Origin: Nocardioides pini
Lineage (GTDB): Bacteria > Actinomycetota > Actinomycetes > Propionibacteriales > Nocardioidaceae
Length of the DNA: 64,000 bases
Assembly (NCBI RefSeq): GCF_026712185.1
Contig: NZ_JAPPUX010000006.1
Coordinates: forward strand, 79,424-143,423
Reading direction: 5' to 3'
The notes under the pieces were generated by a model. The model was not told the origin of the DNA. It worked only from the letters and a program-made list of their open reading frames with translations, and did not search any database. The position numbers and the translations under genes were made by a program. Below are positions 15,894 through 24,379 of this stretch, piece by piece. Each line of letters opens with the position of its first letter. The first letter of the stretch is position 1.

Positions 15894-15920
15894 GGTGCAC
15901 CGCACCGCTCCGATGTGAGA

Positions 15921-15956
15921 CGATCCCCGGCCCCCTCGTGGGTGGGCCGGGGATCG
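15921..15956 (+). terminator. hairpin after the CAP protein gene
   Basis: CGATCCCCGGCCC (15921-15933) and GGGCCGGGGATCG (15944-15956) form a perfect 13-bp stem with a 10-base loop. It has no T-run. It lies 28 bases past the CAP stop and 22 bases before the ABC-2 permease start, so it probably separates the two units. Confidence 0.75.
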
Positions 15957-15977
15957 ATCGCGTGAGGGGGGAAGCTG

Positions 15978-16775
15978 ATGCTGCACGTCGCCGTCGCGAC
16001 CCGCGCGTTCCGCCGCTACTCGACCTACCGGGCTGCCACCCTCGCGGGGATCTTCACCAACTCGGTGTTCGGGATCATCTACTCCTACGCCTACCTCGCG
16101 CTCTGGAAGGCCAACCCCACCGCCGGCGGGTACGACGCCCAGGACGCGGTGACGTACGTGTGGCTGGGCCAGGCGCTGCTCATGACGATCGCGCTCTGGG
16201 GCGGCGGCACCACCGACGACCTCGCCGAGCGCGTCCGGACCGGTGACGTGGCGATCGACCTCTACCGGCCCGTGGGGCTGGTCGGGTGGTACCTCGCGAG
16301 CGACCTCGGCCGCGCGGCGTACCACCTGCTCACCCGGGGAGTCGGTCCCACGGTCATCGGCTTCGTCGTGTTCGACATCTCCCTGCCCTCCTCCCCGCTG
16401 ACGGCCCTCGCGTTCGCGATCTCGCTGGTGCTCGCGGTGGTGGTGAGCTTCGCGATCCGGTTCCTCGTCGCCTGCACCTCCTTCTGGCTGCTCGACCAGT
16501 CGGGCGTGAAGGTGATGAGCGGGGCCTTCGCGATCTTCTTCAGCGGGATGATGCTCCCCCTCGTGCTGTTCCCCGGGTGGCTGGGCACGCTCGCGCAGGC
16601 GCTGCCGTGGGCGTCGTACGTGCAGGTCCCCGCCGACGTGTGGCTCGGCAAGCACACCGGCTCCGACCTCGTGGCCGCGCTCGGCTTCCAGGTGGTCTGG
16701 GCCGTCGTGCTGCTGGCCGCCTGCCAGGGCGTGCTGCGCCTGGCGACGCGCAAGGTGGTGGTCCAGGGTGGCTGA
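15978..16775 (+). CDS. ABC-2 type exporter permease (first of two)
   Basis: A 265-aa membrane protein with about six transmembrane helices (for example GFVVFDISLPSSPLTALAFA and VIWAVVLLAACQGVLRLA-like C-terminal segments). The N-terminal AFRRYSTYRAATLAGIFTNS is typical of the uncharacterised ABC-2 permease family found as paired permeases with one ATPase. GDVAIDLYRPVGLVGWYLASD is a conserved cytosolic loop, and its counterpart occurs in the next gene. The substrate is unknown. The start follows a purine-rich GAGGGGGGAAGC ribosome site, and the gene overlaps the second permease by 8 bases. Confidence 0.85.
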   Translation: MLHVAVATRAFRRYSTYRAATLAGIFTNSVFGIIYSYAYLALWKANPTAGGYDAQDAVTYVWLGQALLMTIALWGGGTTDDLAERVRTGDVAIDLYRPVGLVGWYLASDLGRAAYHLLTRGVGPTVIGFVVFDISLPSSPLTALAFAISLVLAVVVSFAIRFLVACTSFWLLDQSGVKVMSGAFAIFFSGMMLPLVLFPGWLGTLAQALPWASYVQVPADVWLGKHTGSDLVAALGFQVVWAVVLLAACQGVLRLATRKVVVQGG

Positions 16776-17580
16776 GTCCGGACCCGCGCTCCACCTGCGC
16801 TCCTACCTCCAGATCGCGTGGCTGTGGATCCGCGCGGCGTGGCAGTACCCGACGTCGTTCGTGCTGCTGGCCGTGGGCAACGGGCTGATCACCGCCCTCG
16901 ACTTCGTCGGCCTCTGGATCATGTTCGCCCACCTCGACGACCTCGCGGGCTTCACGCTCCCCGAGGTGGCGCTGCTCTACGGCAGCGCCTCGCTCGCGCT
17001 GGCCGTCGCCGACACGGCCATCGGCAGCGTCGAGCGGATCGGCGCCTACATCCGGACCGGCCGCCTCGACCAGATGATGACCAAGCCGGTGCCGCTGCTC
17101 GTGCAGGTGTGCGCCGACCAGTTCACCCTGCGCCGGCTCGGACGGCTCACGCAGGCCGCCATCGTCTTCGGGTGGGCGTGCACCTACGTCGACTGGACCC
17201 CGTCGCGCGTCGTGGTGGCCCTGTGGATGCTCGTCAGCGGCGGCCTGGTGTTCTTCGGGCTCTTCGTGGGCTTCTCGTGCGTCCAGTTCTGGACCACCGA
17301 CGCCACCGAGTTCGCGAACGCCTTCACCTACGGCGGCGCCACGGTCACGCAGTACCCGCTCACCATCTTCCCGCGCGAGGTGCTCGTCGGGCTGACGTTC
17401 GTGATCCCCGTCGCCTTCGTCAACTGGTACCCCTGCCTCTACCTCCTCGGCCGCTCGGACCCGACGGGCATGCCCGAGGCGTTTCAGTTCGCCTCGCCCG
17501 TCGCGGGCGTGCTGACGATGGCCGCCGCCCTGCTCGTGTGGCGCTCCGGCGTCCGCCACTACACCTCCACCGGGAGCTGA
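16768..17580 (+). CDS. ABC-2 type exporter permease (second of two)
   Basis: A 270-aa membrane protein with about six helices, homologous in layout to the upstream permease. IRTGRLDQMMTKPVPLLVQV is the shared cytosolic loop, and AFTYGGATVTQYPLTIFPREVL lies before the last helices. With its neighbour it should form a heterodimeric pore driven by the downstream ATPase. The GTG start lies inside the end of the previous gene, and the ATPase follows after 3 bases, so all three are one operon. Nothing in the surroundings reveals the exported compound. Confidence 0.85.
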   Translation: MAESGPALHLRSYLQIAWLWIRAAWQYPTSFVLLAVGNGLITALDFVGLWIMFAHLDDLAGFTLPEVALLYGSASLALAVADTAIGSVERIGAYIRTGRLDQMMTKPVPLLVQVCADQFTLRRLGRLTQAAIVFGWACTYVDWTPSRVVVALWMLVSGGLVFFGLFVGFSCVQFWTTDATEFANAFTYGGATVTQYPLTIFPREVLVGLTFVIPVAFVNWYPCLYLLGRSDPTGMPEAFQFASPVAGVLTMAAALLVWRSGVRHYTSTGS

Positions 17581-17583
17581 CCC

Positions 17584-18564
17584 ATGTCCCTCACCAGGTC
17601 CCAGCACGAGCCGCTGATCGACGTGCGCGCCCTCGAGCGCACCTTCGACGTACGCCGCCGGGTCGAGGGACGGCGCCGCCGGGTGCGCGACTCCGTGCTC
17701 GCCGTGCACGACCTGACGTTCACCGTCGCGGCCGGCGAGATGGTCGGCTACATCGGCCCGAACGGCGCGGGGAAGTCCACGACGATCAAGATGCTCACCG
17801 GGATCCTCGTGCCGACCGGCGGGCAGGTCCGGGTCGCCGGCCTCGACCCGAGCCGCGACCGGGTCGAGCTCGCCCGCCGCATCGGGGTGGTCTTCGGCCA
17901 GCGCTCGACGCTGTGGTGGGACCTGCCGCTGCGCGACTCCTTCGACCTGCTGCAGAAGATGTACCGGATCCCTCCCGCGCGCTACCGCGACAACCTCGAC
18001 CGGTTCGTCGACCTGCTCGACCTGGGCGGCCAGCTCGACACCCCCGTGCGGCAGCTCAGCCTCGGCCAGCGGATGCGCGGCGACATCACGGCTGCGCTGC
18101 TCCACGACCCCGAGGTGCTCTACCTGGACGAGCCGACGATCGGCCTCGACGTGGTGAGCAAGGGGCGGCTGCGCGAGTTCCTCCGGGCACTCAACGACGA
18201 GCGAGGCACCACCCTCCTCCTCACCACCCACGACCTGCAGGACATCGAGGCGCTGTGCGACCGGGTGATCGTGATCGACCACGGCACCTCCGTCTACGAC
18301 GGCCCGCTCGCCGGGCTGCACGCCCAGGGCGGGTCGTCGCGCATGCTCGTCGTCGACCTCGTCGACGAGGCACCGCCCATCGAGGTCCCCGGCGCCACGG
18401 TGCGCCGGGTCGAGGGGCCGCGCCAGTGGCTGTCGTTCCCGGCCGACGCGAGCGCCGCGCCGGTCGTGGCGGCCGTCGCAGCGTCGTACGACGTCGCGGA
18501 CCTCTCGATCCAGGAGCCTGCCATCGAGGACGTCATCCGCGAGCTCTACTCGCGCGACGCCTGA
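17584..18564 (+). CDS. ABC transporter ATP-binding protein for the paired ABC-2 permeases
   Basis: A 326-aa ATPase. Walker A is GPNGAGKSTTIK, the signature is LSLGQRMRGDIT, and Walker B is VLYLDEPTIGLDV, followed by the H-loop in LLTTHDLQDIE. The Q-loop region IGVVFGQRSTLWWDLP, with its W-W-D-L, is characteristic of the subgroup that works with paired permeases of this type. A C-terminal domain of about 90 residues follows the cassette. It powers export by the two permeases immediately upstream. The gene converges with the SpoIIE phosphatase gene, only one base apart. Confidence 0.92.
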   Translation: MSLTRSQHEPLIDVRALERTFDVRRRVEGRRRRVRDSVLAVHDLTFTVAAGEMVGYIGPNGAGKSTTIKMLTGILVPTGGQVRVAGLDPSRDRVELARRIGVVFGQRSTLWWDLPLRDSFDLLQKMYRIPPARYRDNLDRFVDLLDLGGQLDTPVRQLSLGQRMRGDITAALLHDPEVLYLDEPTIGLDVVSKGRLREFLRALNDERGTTLLLTTHDLQDIEALCDRVIVIDHGTSVYDGPLAGLHAQGGSSRMLVVDLVDEAPPIEVPGATVRRVEGPRQWLSFPADASAAPVVAAVAASYDVADLSIQEPAIEDVIRELYSRDA

Positions 18565-18565
18565 C

Positions 18566-19717
18566 TCAGGCGCCGAGGCTGCGGGCGCGCTCCGAGTCCA
18601 GCTCGGGCGACGTGAGCGGCTGCCGCTCGAGCACCAACATGGCGCGGTCGTCGTCGCCGCGCGGCACCTTCTTGAGCACGCGCTTCGGCATGCCGGTGAA
18701 GCCGCGGGCGTCGACGGCCTGCAGTGCGGCATGGCGCAGCCAGTCGATGCCCTCGTCGAGGTCGCGGTCGGCGGTCTCGATGACGCCGTCGGTGTAGAAC
18801 ATGAGCGCCTCGCCGGGTCGGAGCCGGCCGCGGCTCGGGGTGAACTCGGCGTCGTCGATCACGCCGAGCGCCATGCCGCGCGCGTTGTCGACGGCCCAGC
18901 CCCGCTGGCCGAGGTGCCAGTGGAGCGCCGGCGGGTGGCCGGCGCTGGTGATCGTGTAGTCGCCGGTGACGAGGTCGACCTTGACGTGCACGGCCGTGGC
19001 CAGTGACTCGTCGGACTCCTGGCGCAGCAGGAAGTGGTTGGCCGCCGCCATCAGCTCGGCCGGCGGCAGGGCGCCGATCAGGCCGCCGAGCGCCCCGGCG
19101 AACTGCAGCGCCTGGGGGCCGACGGACGTGCCCTTGCCACACACGTCGACGAGCGCCATCTCCAGCCACCGCCCCTCGCGCAGGTCGGCGACGAGGAAGT
19201 CGCCGGCGTAGCTGGGGCCGTTGGCGGTGATCGTCGCCGACTCCGAGCGCCAGCCGCTGGGCAGCGGCGGGACCACGCCCTGGCGCTGCAGGCGGTCGCG
19301 CAGCTGGGTCAGCACCGCCTCGCTCAGCGCCATCGGCAGGCCCGAGCGCTGGCGGCTCGACTGGTAGATCGCCAGGAGCACGCCCACGGCGAGGATCACC
19401 AGCGCGGACCCGCGGCTCGGCGTCGCGAAGCCCGTCTCCACCGACGTCCAGTAGGCGGCGGCGACCAGCACCACGACGAGCAGCAGCAGCGGGACGAAGC
19501 GCAGCAGCATCAGCCCGAGCATCAGGACCAGGAACCACAGCGACACCGGGACGACGACCCGGGCCACCTCCCCGACGCCGACGGCGGCGCCGACGAGGGC
19601 GACGAAGACCAGCAGGAGGAACACCTGGCTGCCACGCGAGCCGGTGCGCCAGCCCTCCACGCGCTGCTGGACGTACGACGTGATGCCGCGCGCCACGGAC
19701 CCCAAGGCACTCGACAC
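18566..19717 (-). CDS. membrane-anchored PP2C/SpoIIE-type serine phosphatase
   Basis: A 383-aa protein. Residues about 30-120 hold four hydrophobic helices (VFLLLVFVALVGAAVGVG and LWFLVLMLGLMLLRFVPLLL among them). Residues about 155-350 form the SpoIIE/RsbU phosphatase domain, with YAGDFLVADLREG, ALVDVCGKGTSVG (metal-binding Asp and Gly), and LMFYTDGVIETADRD with the second metal Asp. Such enzymes dephosphorylate anti-anti-sigma factors in partner-switching stress signalling; no partner gene is nearby. The start is GTG with a TAACCT -10 box 6 bases upstream. A GGTTCC-N7-GGAACC inverted repeat (19742-19760) lies between it and the divergent hydrolase gene. Confidence 0.9.
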   Translation of the reverse strand: MSSALGSVARGITSYVQQRVEGWRTGSRGSQVFLLLVFVALVGAAVGVGEVARVVVPVSLWFLVLMLGLMLLRFVPLLLLVVVLVAAAYWTSVETGFATPSRGSALVILAVGVLLAIYQSSRQRSGLPMALSEAVLTQLRDRLQRQGVVPPLPSGWRSESATITANGPSYAGDFLVADLREGRWLEMALVDVCGKGTSVGPQALQFAGALGGLIGALPPAELMAAANHFLLRQESDESLATAVHVKVDLVTGDYTITSAGHPPALHWHLGQRGWAVDNARGMALGVIDDAEFTPSRGRLRPGEALMFYTDGVIETADRDLDEGIDWLRHAALQAVDARGFTGMPKRVLKKVPRGDDDRAMLVLERQPLTSPELDSERARSLGA

Positions 19718-19793
19718 GACCGAAGGTTAGGGCTCGACAGAGGTTCCCCGAGGTGGAACCGGGAAAGTGAGCGCCGATCGATAGTCTCCTCCC

Positions 19794-20759
19794 ATGCCTC
19801 TGGTCCCGCCGCAGGCCGACATCCTCGGACCTGACTTCCGGGTGGAGACGATCTCCCTCCCGCCCGACCCCGAGGGCCCTGTCGTCGCGACGCTCGTGAC
19901 GCTGGCGCCCGAGCGCCCCAACGGCCGTGCGGTGCTGCACGTCCACGGGTTCGCCGACTACTTCTTCCACACCGAGTACGCCCGCTGGTGGGCCGACCGG
20001 GGCTATGCCTTCTACGCGCTCGACCTCCGGAAGTACGGCCGGTCGCTGCGCGAGCACCAGACCCCGCACTACGTCGCCGACCTCGGTGAGTACTTCGCGG
20101 AGATCGACCTGGCGTGGTGGCGCATCACCCAGCGCGACGGGCACCGCGAGGTGATCGCCTCCGGGCACTCGACCGGCGGCCTGACGGTCCCGCTCTGGGT
20201 GACCGAGCGGCGGCCTTCCGACCTGGCGGCGATGGTGCTCAACTCGCCGTGGTTCGACATGCAGGGGGCCGCCTGGCTCCGCAGCCCGGCCGCGCGCCTG
20301 GCGATCGAGCGGCTCGGCACGAGCCGGCCGATGCAGGAGATCCCGCGCCGGGTCAGCACCGTCTACGGCCGCTCGCTGCACCGCGAGCACGCAGGAGAGT
20401 GGGACTACGACCTCACCTGGAAGCCGCTGGACTCGCGCCCGGTCTACGTCGGGTGGCTGCGCGCCGTACGACGCGGCCACGCGCTGCTGCACGCCGGTCT
20501 CGGCATCGACGCCCCGACGCTCGTGCTGTCGTCGGCCCGGTCGCACTTCGGCGAGCAGACCGAGGAGACCGCCGCCACCCACGACATCGTGCTCGACGTC
20601 GAGCAGATCCGTCGCTGGGCGTCGTCGGTCGGCACGCACGTCACCTCCGTGGCCATCGATGGCGCGATCCACGACGTCGTGCTGTCGCGTCCCGCCGTGC
20701 GCGCCCAGGCGTACGACGTGCTGGGCACGTGGCTCGAGGCGTGGGTGGAGACGGACTGA
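19794..20759 (+). CDS. alpha/beta hydrolase (serine aminopeptidase / lysophospholipase-like)
   Basis: A 321-aa hydrolase of the monoglyceride-lipase/Hydrolase_4 type. LHVHGFADYFFH provides the oxyanion region, ALDLRKYGRSL follows, and the nucleophile is in ASGHSTGGLTVPLW at about residue 122. The late Asp/His pair lies in LSSARSH and DGAIHDVVLS. It probably cleaves a lipid or small ester in the cytosol; there is no signal peptide. A TAGTCT -10 box ends 6 bases before the ATG (leaderless), and the gene diverges from the phosphatase gene, 76 bases away. Confidence 0.85.
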   Translation: MPLVPPQADILGPDFRVETISLPPDPEGPVVATLVTLAPERPNGRAVLHVHGFADYFFHTEYARWWADRGYAFYALDLRKYGRSLREHQTPHYVADLGEYFAEIDLAWWRITQRDGHREVIASGHSTGGLTVPLWVTERRPSDLAAMVLNSPWFDMQGAAWLRSPAARLAIERLGTSRPMQEIPRRVSTVYGRSLHREHAGEWDYDLTWKPLDSRPVYVGWLRAVRRGHALLHAGLGIDAPTLVLSSARSHFGEQTEETAATHDIVLDVEQIRRWASSVGTHVTSVAIDGAIHDVVLSRPAVRAQAYDVLGTWLEAWVETD

Positions 20760-20789
20760 CCCCCGCCGAGGACGGGCTGGCGAGCAGGG

Positions 20790-20936
20790 TCAGGAACCGT
20801 CCCCGCGCATCGGTCCACCCAGATCGGTGTCCGTCGGCGTGTCCCGCCACGCCGGCGTCTGGCTCCGCCTGTGCAGCACCCAGGACGACCAGGCGAAGAA
20901 CAGGGCGAGCAGCGCCAGGATCAGCCAGAACACCAT
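20790..20936 (-). CDS. small single-helix membrane protein
   Basis: A 48-aa protein starting with the hydrophobic helix FWLILALLALFFAWSSWVL, then a basic HRRS and a polar, Thr/Asp-rich tail. I do not recognise the family. The ATG is preceded on the minus strand by GGGGAGGTGG, a strong ribosome-binding site 5-14 bases upstream, which favours a real gene and this start over a longer frame. It lies alone between a hydrolase gene and the TauE permease gene. The helix followed by positive charges predicts an N-out, C-in orientation. Confidence 0.6.
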   Translation of the reverse strand: MVFWLILALLALFFAWSSWVLHRRSQTPAWRDTPTDTDLGGPMRGDGS

Positions 20937-21020
20937 GCGAACCACCTCCCCTCGAGGGTAGGCCTCCCCGCGAGGTGCCGGCACCCGGTCCAGACAGGCG
21001 CTGCCGCGGGGCGAGGCCGC

Positions 21021-21782
21021 TCAGGTGAGCAGCGCGACGAGCGCGACGACGCCGACCGCGGCGATGACGGCGCGGAGCAGGGTGGGCGGCAGGCGCCGCC
21101 CGACGGTCGCGCCGATCTGGCCACCGACGACGGAGCCGAGGGCGATCAGGCCGGCGACGGTCCAGTCGATGTCGGCGACGGCGATGAAGACCAGCGCGGC
21201 GACGGCGTTGACGACGAGGGCGAGGACGTTCTTGGTGGCGGTGTGCCGCTGCATCGAGTCGGCGACGCCGATGCCGAGGATCGCCATCAGCAGTACGCCC
21301 TGGGCCGCCCCGAAGTAGCCGCCGTAGATCCCTGCGGCGGCGACCGCCGGCCAGACCCACCAGACCCCGTGGTCGGGGATGCCGCCGCGCGACTCGGCGC
21401 GGGCGGCGACGGAGCGCTGGATGCGCGGACCGAGGACGACGAGCACGACCCCGAGCGCGATGAGCACGGGCACGATCGCGTCGAAGGCGGACGACGGCAG
21501 CCAGAGCAGCAGCAGCGCTCCGGCGATCCCGCCGAGCAGCGACGCCGTCCCCAGCCGGAGCACCCGCGCCCCCTGTCCGGCGAGCTCGCGGCGGTAGCCG
21601 AAGACCCCGGACATGCTCCCCGGGACGAGCCCGACGGTGTTGCTGACGTTGGCGGTCACCGGGGGGACGCCGAACGCGAGGAGGGTCGGGAACGTGATCA
21701 ACGTCCCCGACCCCACGACGGTGTTGATGGTGCCGGCCGCCACTCCTGCGAGGGCGACCAGCACCGCTTCGGTCGGACTCAC
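21021..21782 (-). CDS. TauE/SafE family anion permease
   Basis: A 253-aa membrane protein with about eight helices, of the TauE/SafE family (sulfite, sulfoacetate and related organic anion export). The two conserved repeats appear as GVAAGTINTVVGSGTLITFP, with its G-S-G-T-L-I-T-F-P, and AAAGIYGGYFGAAQGVLLMA, the typical G-G-Y-F-G-A motif. The substrate cannot be deduced. The GTG start overlaps the stop of the SPFH gene (GTGA), so it is translationally coupled to the SPFH/NfeD pair, an unusual partner that may only reflect co-transcription. Confidence 0.9.
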   Translation of the reverse strand: MSPTEAVLVALAGVAAGTINTVVGSGTLITFPTLLAFGVPPVTANVSNTVGLVPGSMSGVFGYRRELAGQGARVLRLGTASLLGGIAGALLLLWLPSSAFDAIVPVLIALGVVLVVLGPRIQRSVAARAESRGGIPDHGVWWVWPAVAAAGIYGGYFGAAQGVLLMAILGIGVADSMQRHTATKNVLALVVNAVAALVFIAVADIDWTVAGLIALGSVVGGQIGATVGRRLPPTLLRAVIAAVGVVALVALLT

Positions 21783-22933
21783 TGGCCGGCAGGTGCTCCC
21801 GGCTCATCGGTGTCGGCCGGCGCGGACAGCGGGTCCGTGGCCGTCGCGGCCGGGTCGATCGACTTCGCGGTGCGGCCCGGGTTGGCGGCGCTCTCGGCCG
21901 CGGCGATCGCCTGCTGCACGGCCTCGTTGGTCGCCCGGGTCTCCGGGTCGTCCGACGAGCGCGGCAGCTGAGGCTCCGACGAGCCCATGTCGACGCGCGT
22001 GCGCGGCGTGGCGTCCTTGGGGATGCCGGCGATCTCGTGGATCGACGAGCCGAGGCCCTCCATCGCCTTGGTGATCTCCGAGGGGATGACCCAGACCTTG
22101 TTGGCGCTGCCCTCGGCGATCTTCGGCATCATCTGGAGGTACTGGTAGGCCAGCAGCGACTGGTCGGGCTGGCCGTCGTGGATGGCCTGGAAGACCGTCT
22201 GGATGGCCTGTCCCTCACCCTGGGCACGCAGGATCTGCGCCTCCCGGTCGGCCTGGGCCCGCAGGATCTGCGACTCCCGGTCACCCTCGGCGTTGAGGAT
22301 CTGCGACTGCTTGGAGCCCTCGGCGGTGAGGATCGCGGCCTGGCGCTGGCCCTCGGCGGTGAGGATCACGGCACGCTTCTCGCGGTCGGCGCGCATCTGC
22401 TTCTCCATCGAGTCCTTGATCGACGGCGGCGGGTCGATGCCCTTGAGCTCGACACGGTTGACGCGGATGCCCCACTTGCCGGTGGCCTCGTCGAGGACGC
22501 CACGCAGGCCGGAGTTGATCGAGTCACGGCTGGTGAGCGTCTCCTCGAGGTCCATCCCACCGACGATGTTGCGCAGCGTGGTCATGGTGAGCTGCTCGAT
22601 CGCCTGGATGTAGTTGGCGATCTCGTAGGTCGCGGCGACCGGGTCGGTGACCTGGAAGTAGATGACCGTGTCGATGGAGACGACGAGGTTGTCCTCGGTG
22701 ATCACGGGCTGCGGCGGGAACGACACGACCTGTTCGCGCAGGTCGATGAGGTAGCGGAGCCGGTCGATGAACGGGATGACGATGTTGAGCCCCGCGGGCA
22801 GCGTCCCCTTGTACTTGCCGAAGCGCTCGACGATGCCCGCGCGTGCCTGGGGCACGATGCGGACCGTCTTCGCGAGCATGACGACGACGAACAGGACGAC
22901 GAGCAGGAGCAGGACCAGTAGTGCAGTCCCCAT
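21779..22933 (-). CDS. SPFH/band 7 (stomatin-like) membrane scaffold protein
   Basis: A 384-aa stomatin-type protein. One N-terminal helix (ALLVLLLLVVLFVVVMLA) anchors it, then the SPFH domain (RAGIVERFGKYKGTLPAGLN to about residue 200). A coiled-coil stretch of repeating xxILxAEGxxQ units (about 200-260) and a disordered Pro/Ala-rich tail follow. Such proteins form large membrane rings that organise microdomains or control proteases. NfeD-type partners are typical, and one lies 70 bases upstream on the same strand. The ATG is chosen because the anchor begins there. The last four bases overlap the TauE permease start. Confidence 0.92.
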   Translation of the reverse strand: MGTALLVLLLLVVLFVVVMLAKTVRIVPQARAGIVERFGKYKGTLPAGLNIVIPFIDRLRYLIDLREQVVSFPPQPVITEDNLVVSIDTVIYFQVTDPVAATYEIANYIQAIEQLTMTTLRNIVGGMDLEETLTSRDSINSGLRGVLDEATGKWGIRVNRVELKGIDPPPSIKDSMEKQMRADREKRAVILTAEGQRQAAILTAEGSKQSQILNAEGDRESQILRAQADREAQILRAQGEGQAIQTVFQAIHDGQPDQSLLAYQYLQMMPKIAEGSANKVWVIPSEITKAMEGLGSSIHEIAGIPKDATPRTRVDMGSSEPQLPRSSDDPETRATNEAVQQAIAAAESAANPGRTAKSIDPAATATDPLSAPADTDEPGAPAGQ

Positions 22934-23003
22934 GGGTTCCCCCCGATCTTGTGAGTTGCTGTGGCTGGCGGTGGAGCGGTCGTGGGCGGCGTACGAGGCC
23001 GGG

Positions 23004-23465
23004 TCAGGGCTCGAGCGTGCCCACCGGGTGGACGTAGGCGGTCGCGCCCTTGATCTGGAAGATCTCGACGGTCTCACCCGGTGCGATGGTGAGGTGCTCG
23101 TCGTAGGGCAGGGCCGACCACACCTCGCCCGCCACCTTGATGCGACCCGCGGCCAGGGCGGTGATCTCCTGCGTGACGAGCGCGCGGGTGCCGACCAGCT
23201 TGCCGTGGCCGAGCGCGAGCTCGGGACCGCTGTGGAGCCGCTTGACGAAGGCCGGCCGGACGAAGGCCAGCATGGCGATGGACGCGGCCAGCGCCGCGAG
23301 GATCTGGACGAAGACCGGCAGACCGATGATGGCGGCGATCATCCCGATCACGGCTCCTGCGGCGAGCATCGCGAGGATCAGGTCGAGGCTGAACATCTCC
23401 GCCACACCGAGCACGATCGAGAGACCGAGCCAGGTCTCCCAGAGGTGGTCGCGGATCCAGTCCAT
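23004..23465 (-). CDS. NfeD family membrane protein
   Basis: A 153-aa protein with about four helices (for example LGLSIVLGVAEMFSLDLILA and VFVQILAALAASIAMLAFV), then a C-terminal OB-fold-like domain (GTRALVTQEITALAAGRIKV, then WSALPYDEHLTIAPGETVEI). This is the short NfeD1b-type form without the serine protease domain. It is expected to bind the SPFH protein encoded directly downstream and help assemble it in the membrane. A TAGGGT -10 box ends 6 bases before the ATG, so the SPFH/NfeD operon starts here with a leaderless message. Confidence 0.92.
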   Translation of the reverse strand: MDWIRDHLWETWLGLSIVLGVAEMFSLDLILAMLAAGAVIGMIAAIIGLPVFVQILAALAASIAMLAFVRPAFVKRLHSGPELALGHGKLVGTRALVTQEITALAAGRIKVAGEVWSALPYDEHLTIAPGETVEIFQIKGATAYVHPVGTLEP

Positions 23466-23494
23466 GGTCCGACCCTATCCAGTGGGGCGTGACG

Positions 23495-24301
23495 TCAGGC
23501 GGGAACGACGCGCTCCGCGGGGCGCCGGCGAGCCGCGAAACGGTCGTCCGAGCGGCTCAGCACCAGCGGCATCGCGAAGGTCTCCGACAGCGACTCGGCG
23601 GTGACGACGTCCTCGACCGGCCCGGAGTCGACGACCCGCCCCTCGCGCAGCAGCAGGGCGTGGGTGAAGCCGGGCGGGATCTCTTCGACGTGGTGGGAGA
23701 CCAGCACGGTCGCCGGGGAGTCGGGGTCGAGGGCCAGCCGGGACAGCGTCGCCACCAGGTCCTCACGACCGCCGAGGTCCAGGCCCGCGGCCGGCTCGTC
23801 GAGCAGCAGCAGCTCGGGGTCGGTCATCAGCGCCCGGGCGACCTGGACGCGCTTGCGCTCGCCCTCGCTCAGGGTGCCGAACGTGCGCTCGGCCAGGTGG
23901 GCGGCGCCCACCTCCGCCAGCAGCTCCGCGGCGCGGTCGTGGTCGAGGTCGGCGTACTCCTCGCGCCACCGCCCCAGCACGCCGTAGGAGGCGGAGACGA
24001 CGACGTCCTTGACCAGCTCGGACCGCGGGATCCGGTCGGCGAGCGCCGCGCTGGTCAGGCCGATGCGCGGGCGCAGCTCGAAGACGTCCGTCGTGCCGAG
24101 CACCTCGTCGAGGATGCCGGCGACACCCGAGGTCGGGTGCAGCTGCGCGGCCGCGACCTGGAGGAGGGTCGTCTTGCCGGCGCCGTTGGGCCCGAGGACC
24201 ACCCAGCGCTCGTCCTCCTCGACGAGCCAGCTCACGTCGTCGAGCAGCAGCGTCCGGCCCCGGCGCACCGTGACCCCTGCGAACTCGATGACGGCGACCA
24301 T
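23495..24301 (-). CDS. ABC transporter ATP-binding protein (stand-alone)
   Basis: A 268-aa ATPase: Walker A GPNGAGKTTLLQ, signature LSEGERKRVQVARAL, Walker B LLLLDEPAAGLDL, H-loop VSHHVEEIP. The LVSHHVEEIPPGFTHALLL segment resembles the ModF/YlmA-like soluble ATPases whose membrane partner is unknown. No permease gene adjoins it, so it may not be a transporter component at all. I start at MVAVIEFAG because a TAGGGT box lies 7 bases upstream; a frame seven codons longer runs into that promoter. It diverges from the next gene. Confidence 0.85.
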   Translation of the reverse strand: MVAVIEFAGVTVRRGRTLLLDDVSWLVEEDERWVVLGPNGAGKTTLLQVAAAQLHPTSGVAGILDEVLGTTDVFELRPRIGLTSAALADRIPRSELVKDVVVSASYGVLGRWREEYADLDHDRAAELLAEVGAAHLAERTFGTLSEGERKRVQVARALMTDPELLLLDEPAAGLDLGGREDLVATLSRLALDPDSPATVLVSHHVEEIPPGFTHALLLREGRVVDSGPVEDVVTAESLSETFAMPLVLSRSDDRFAARRRPAERVVPA

Positions 24302-24379
24302 GCGCGTCACCCTATCCAGCACCGGTCACGCCGACGCCGCGGACACGGCGGCGCGGGACGGCGAGTAGCCTCGCCCGCG

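Noticed and set aside
16540..18732. 730-codon minus-strand frame opposite the ABC-2 operon
   Set aside because: The plus-strand frames contain full Walker motifs and transmembrane helices; the opposite frame has neither.
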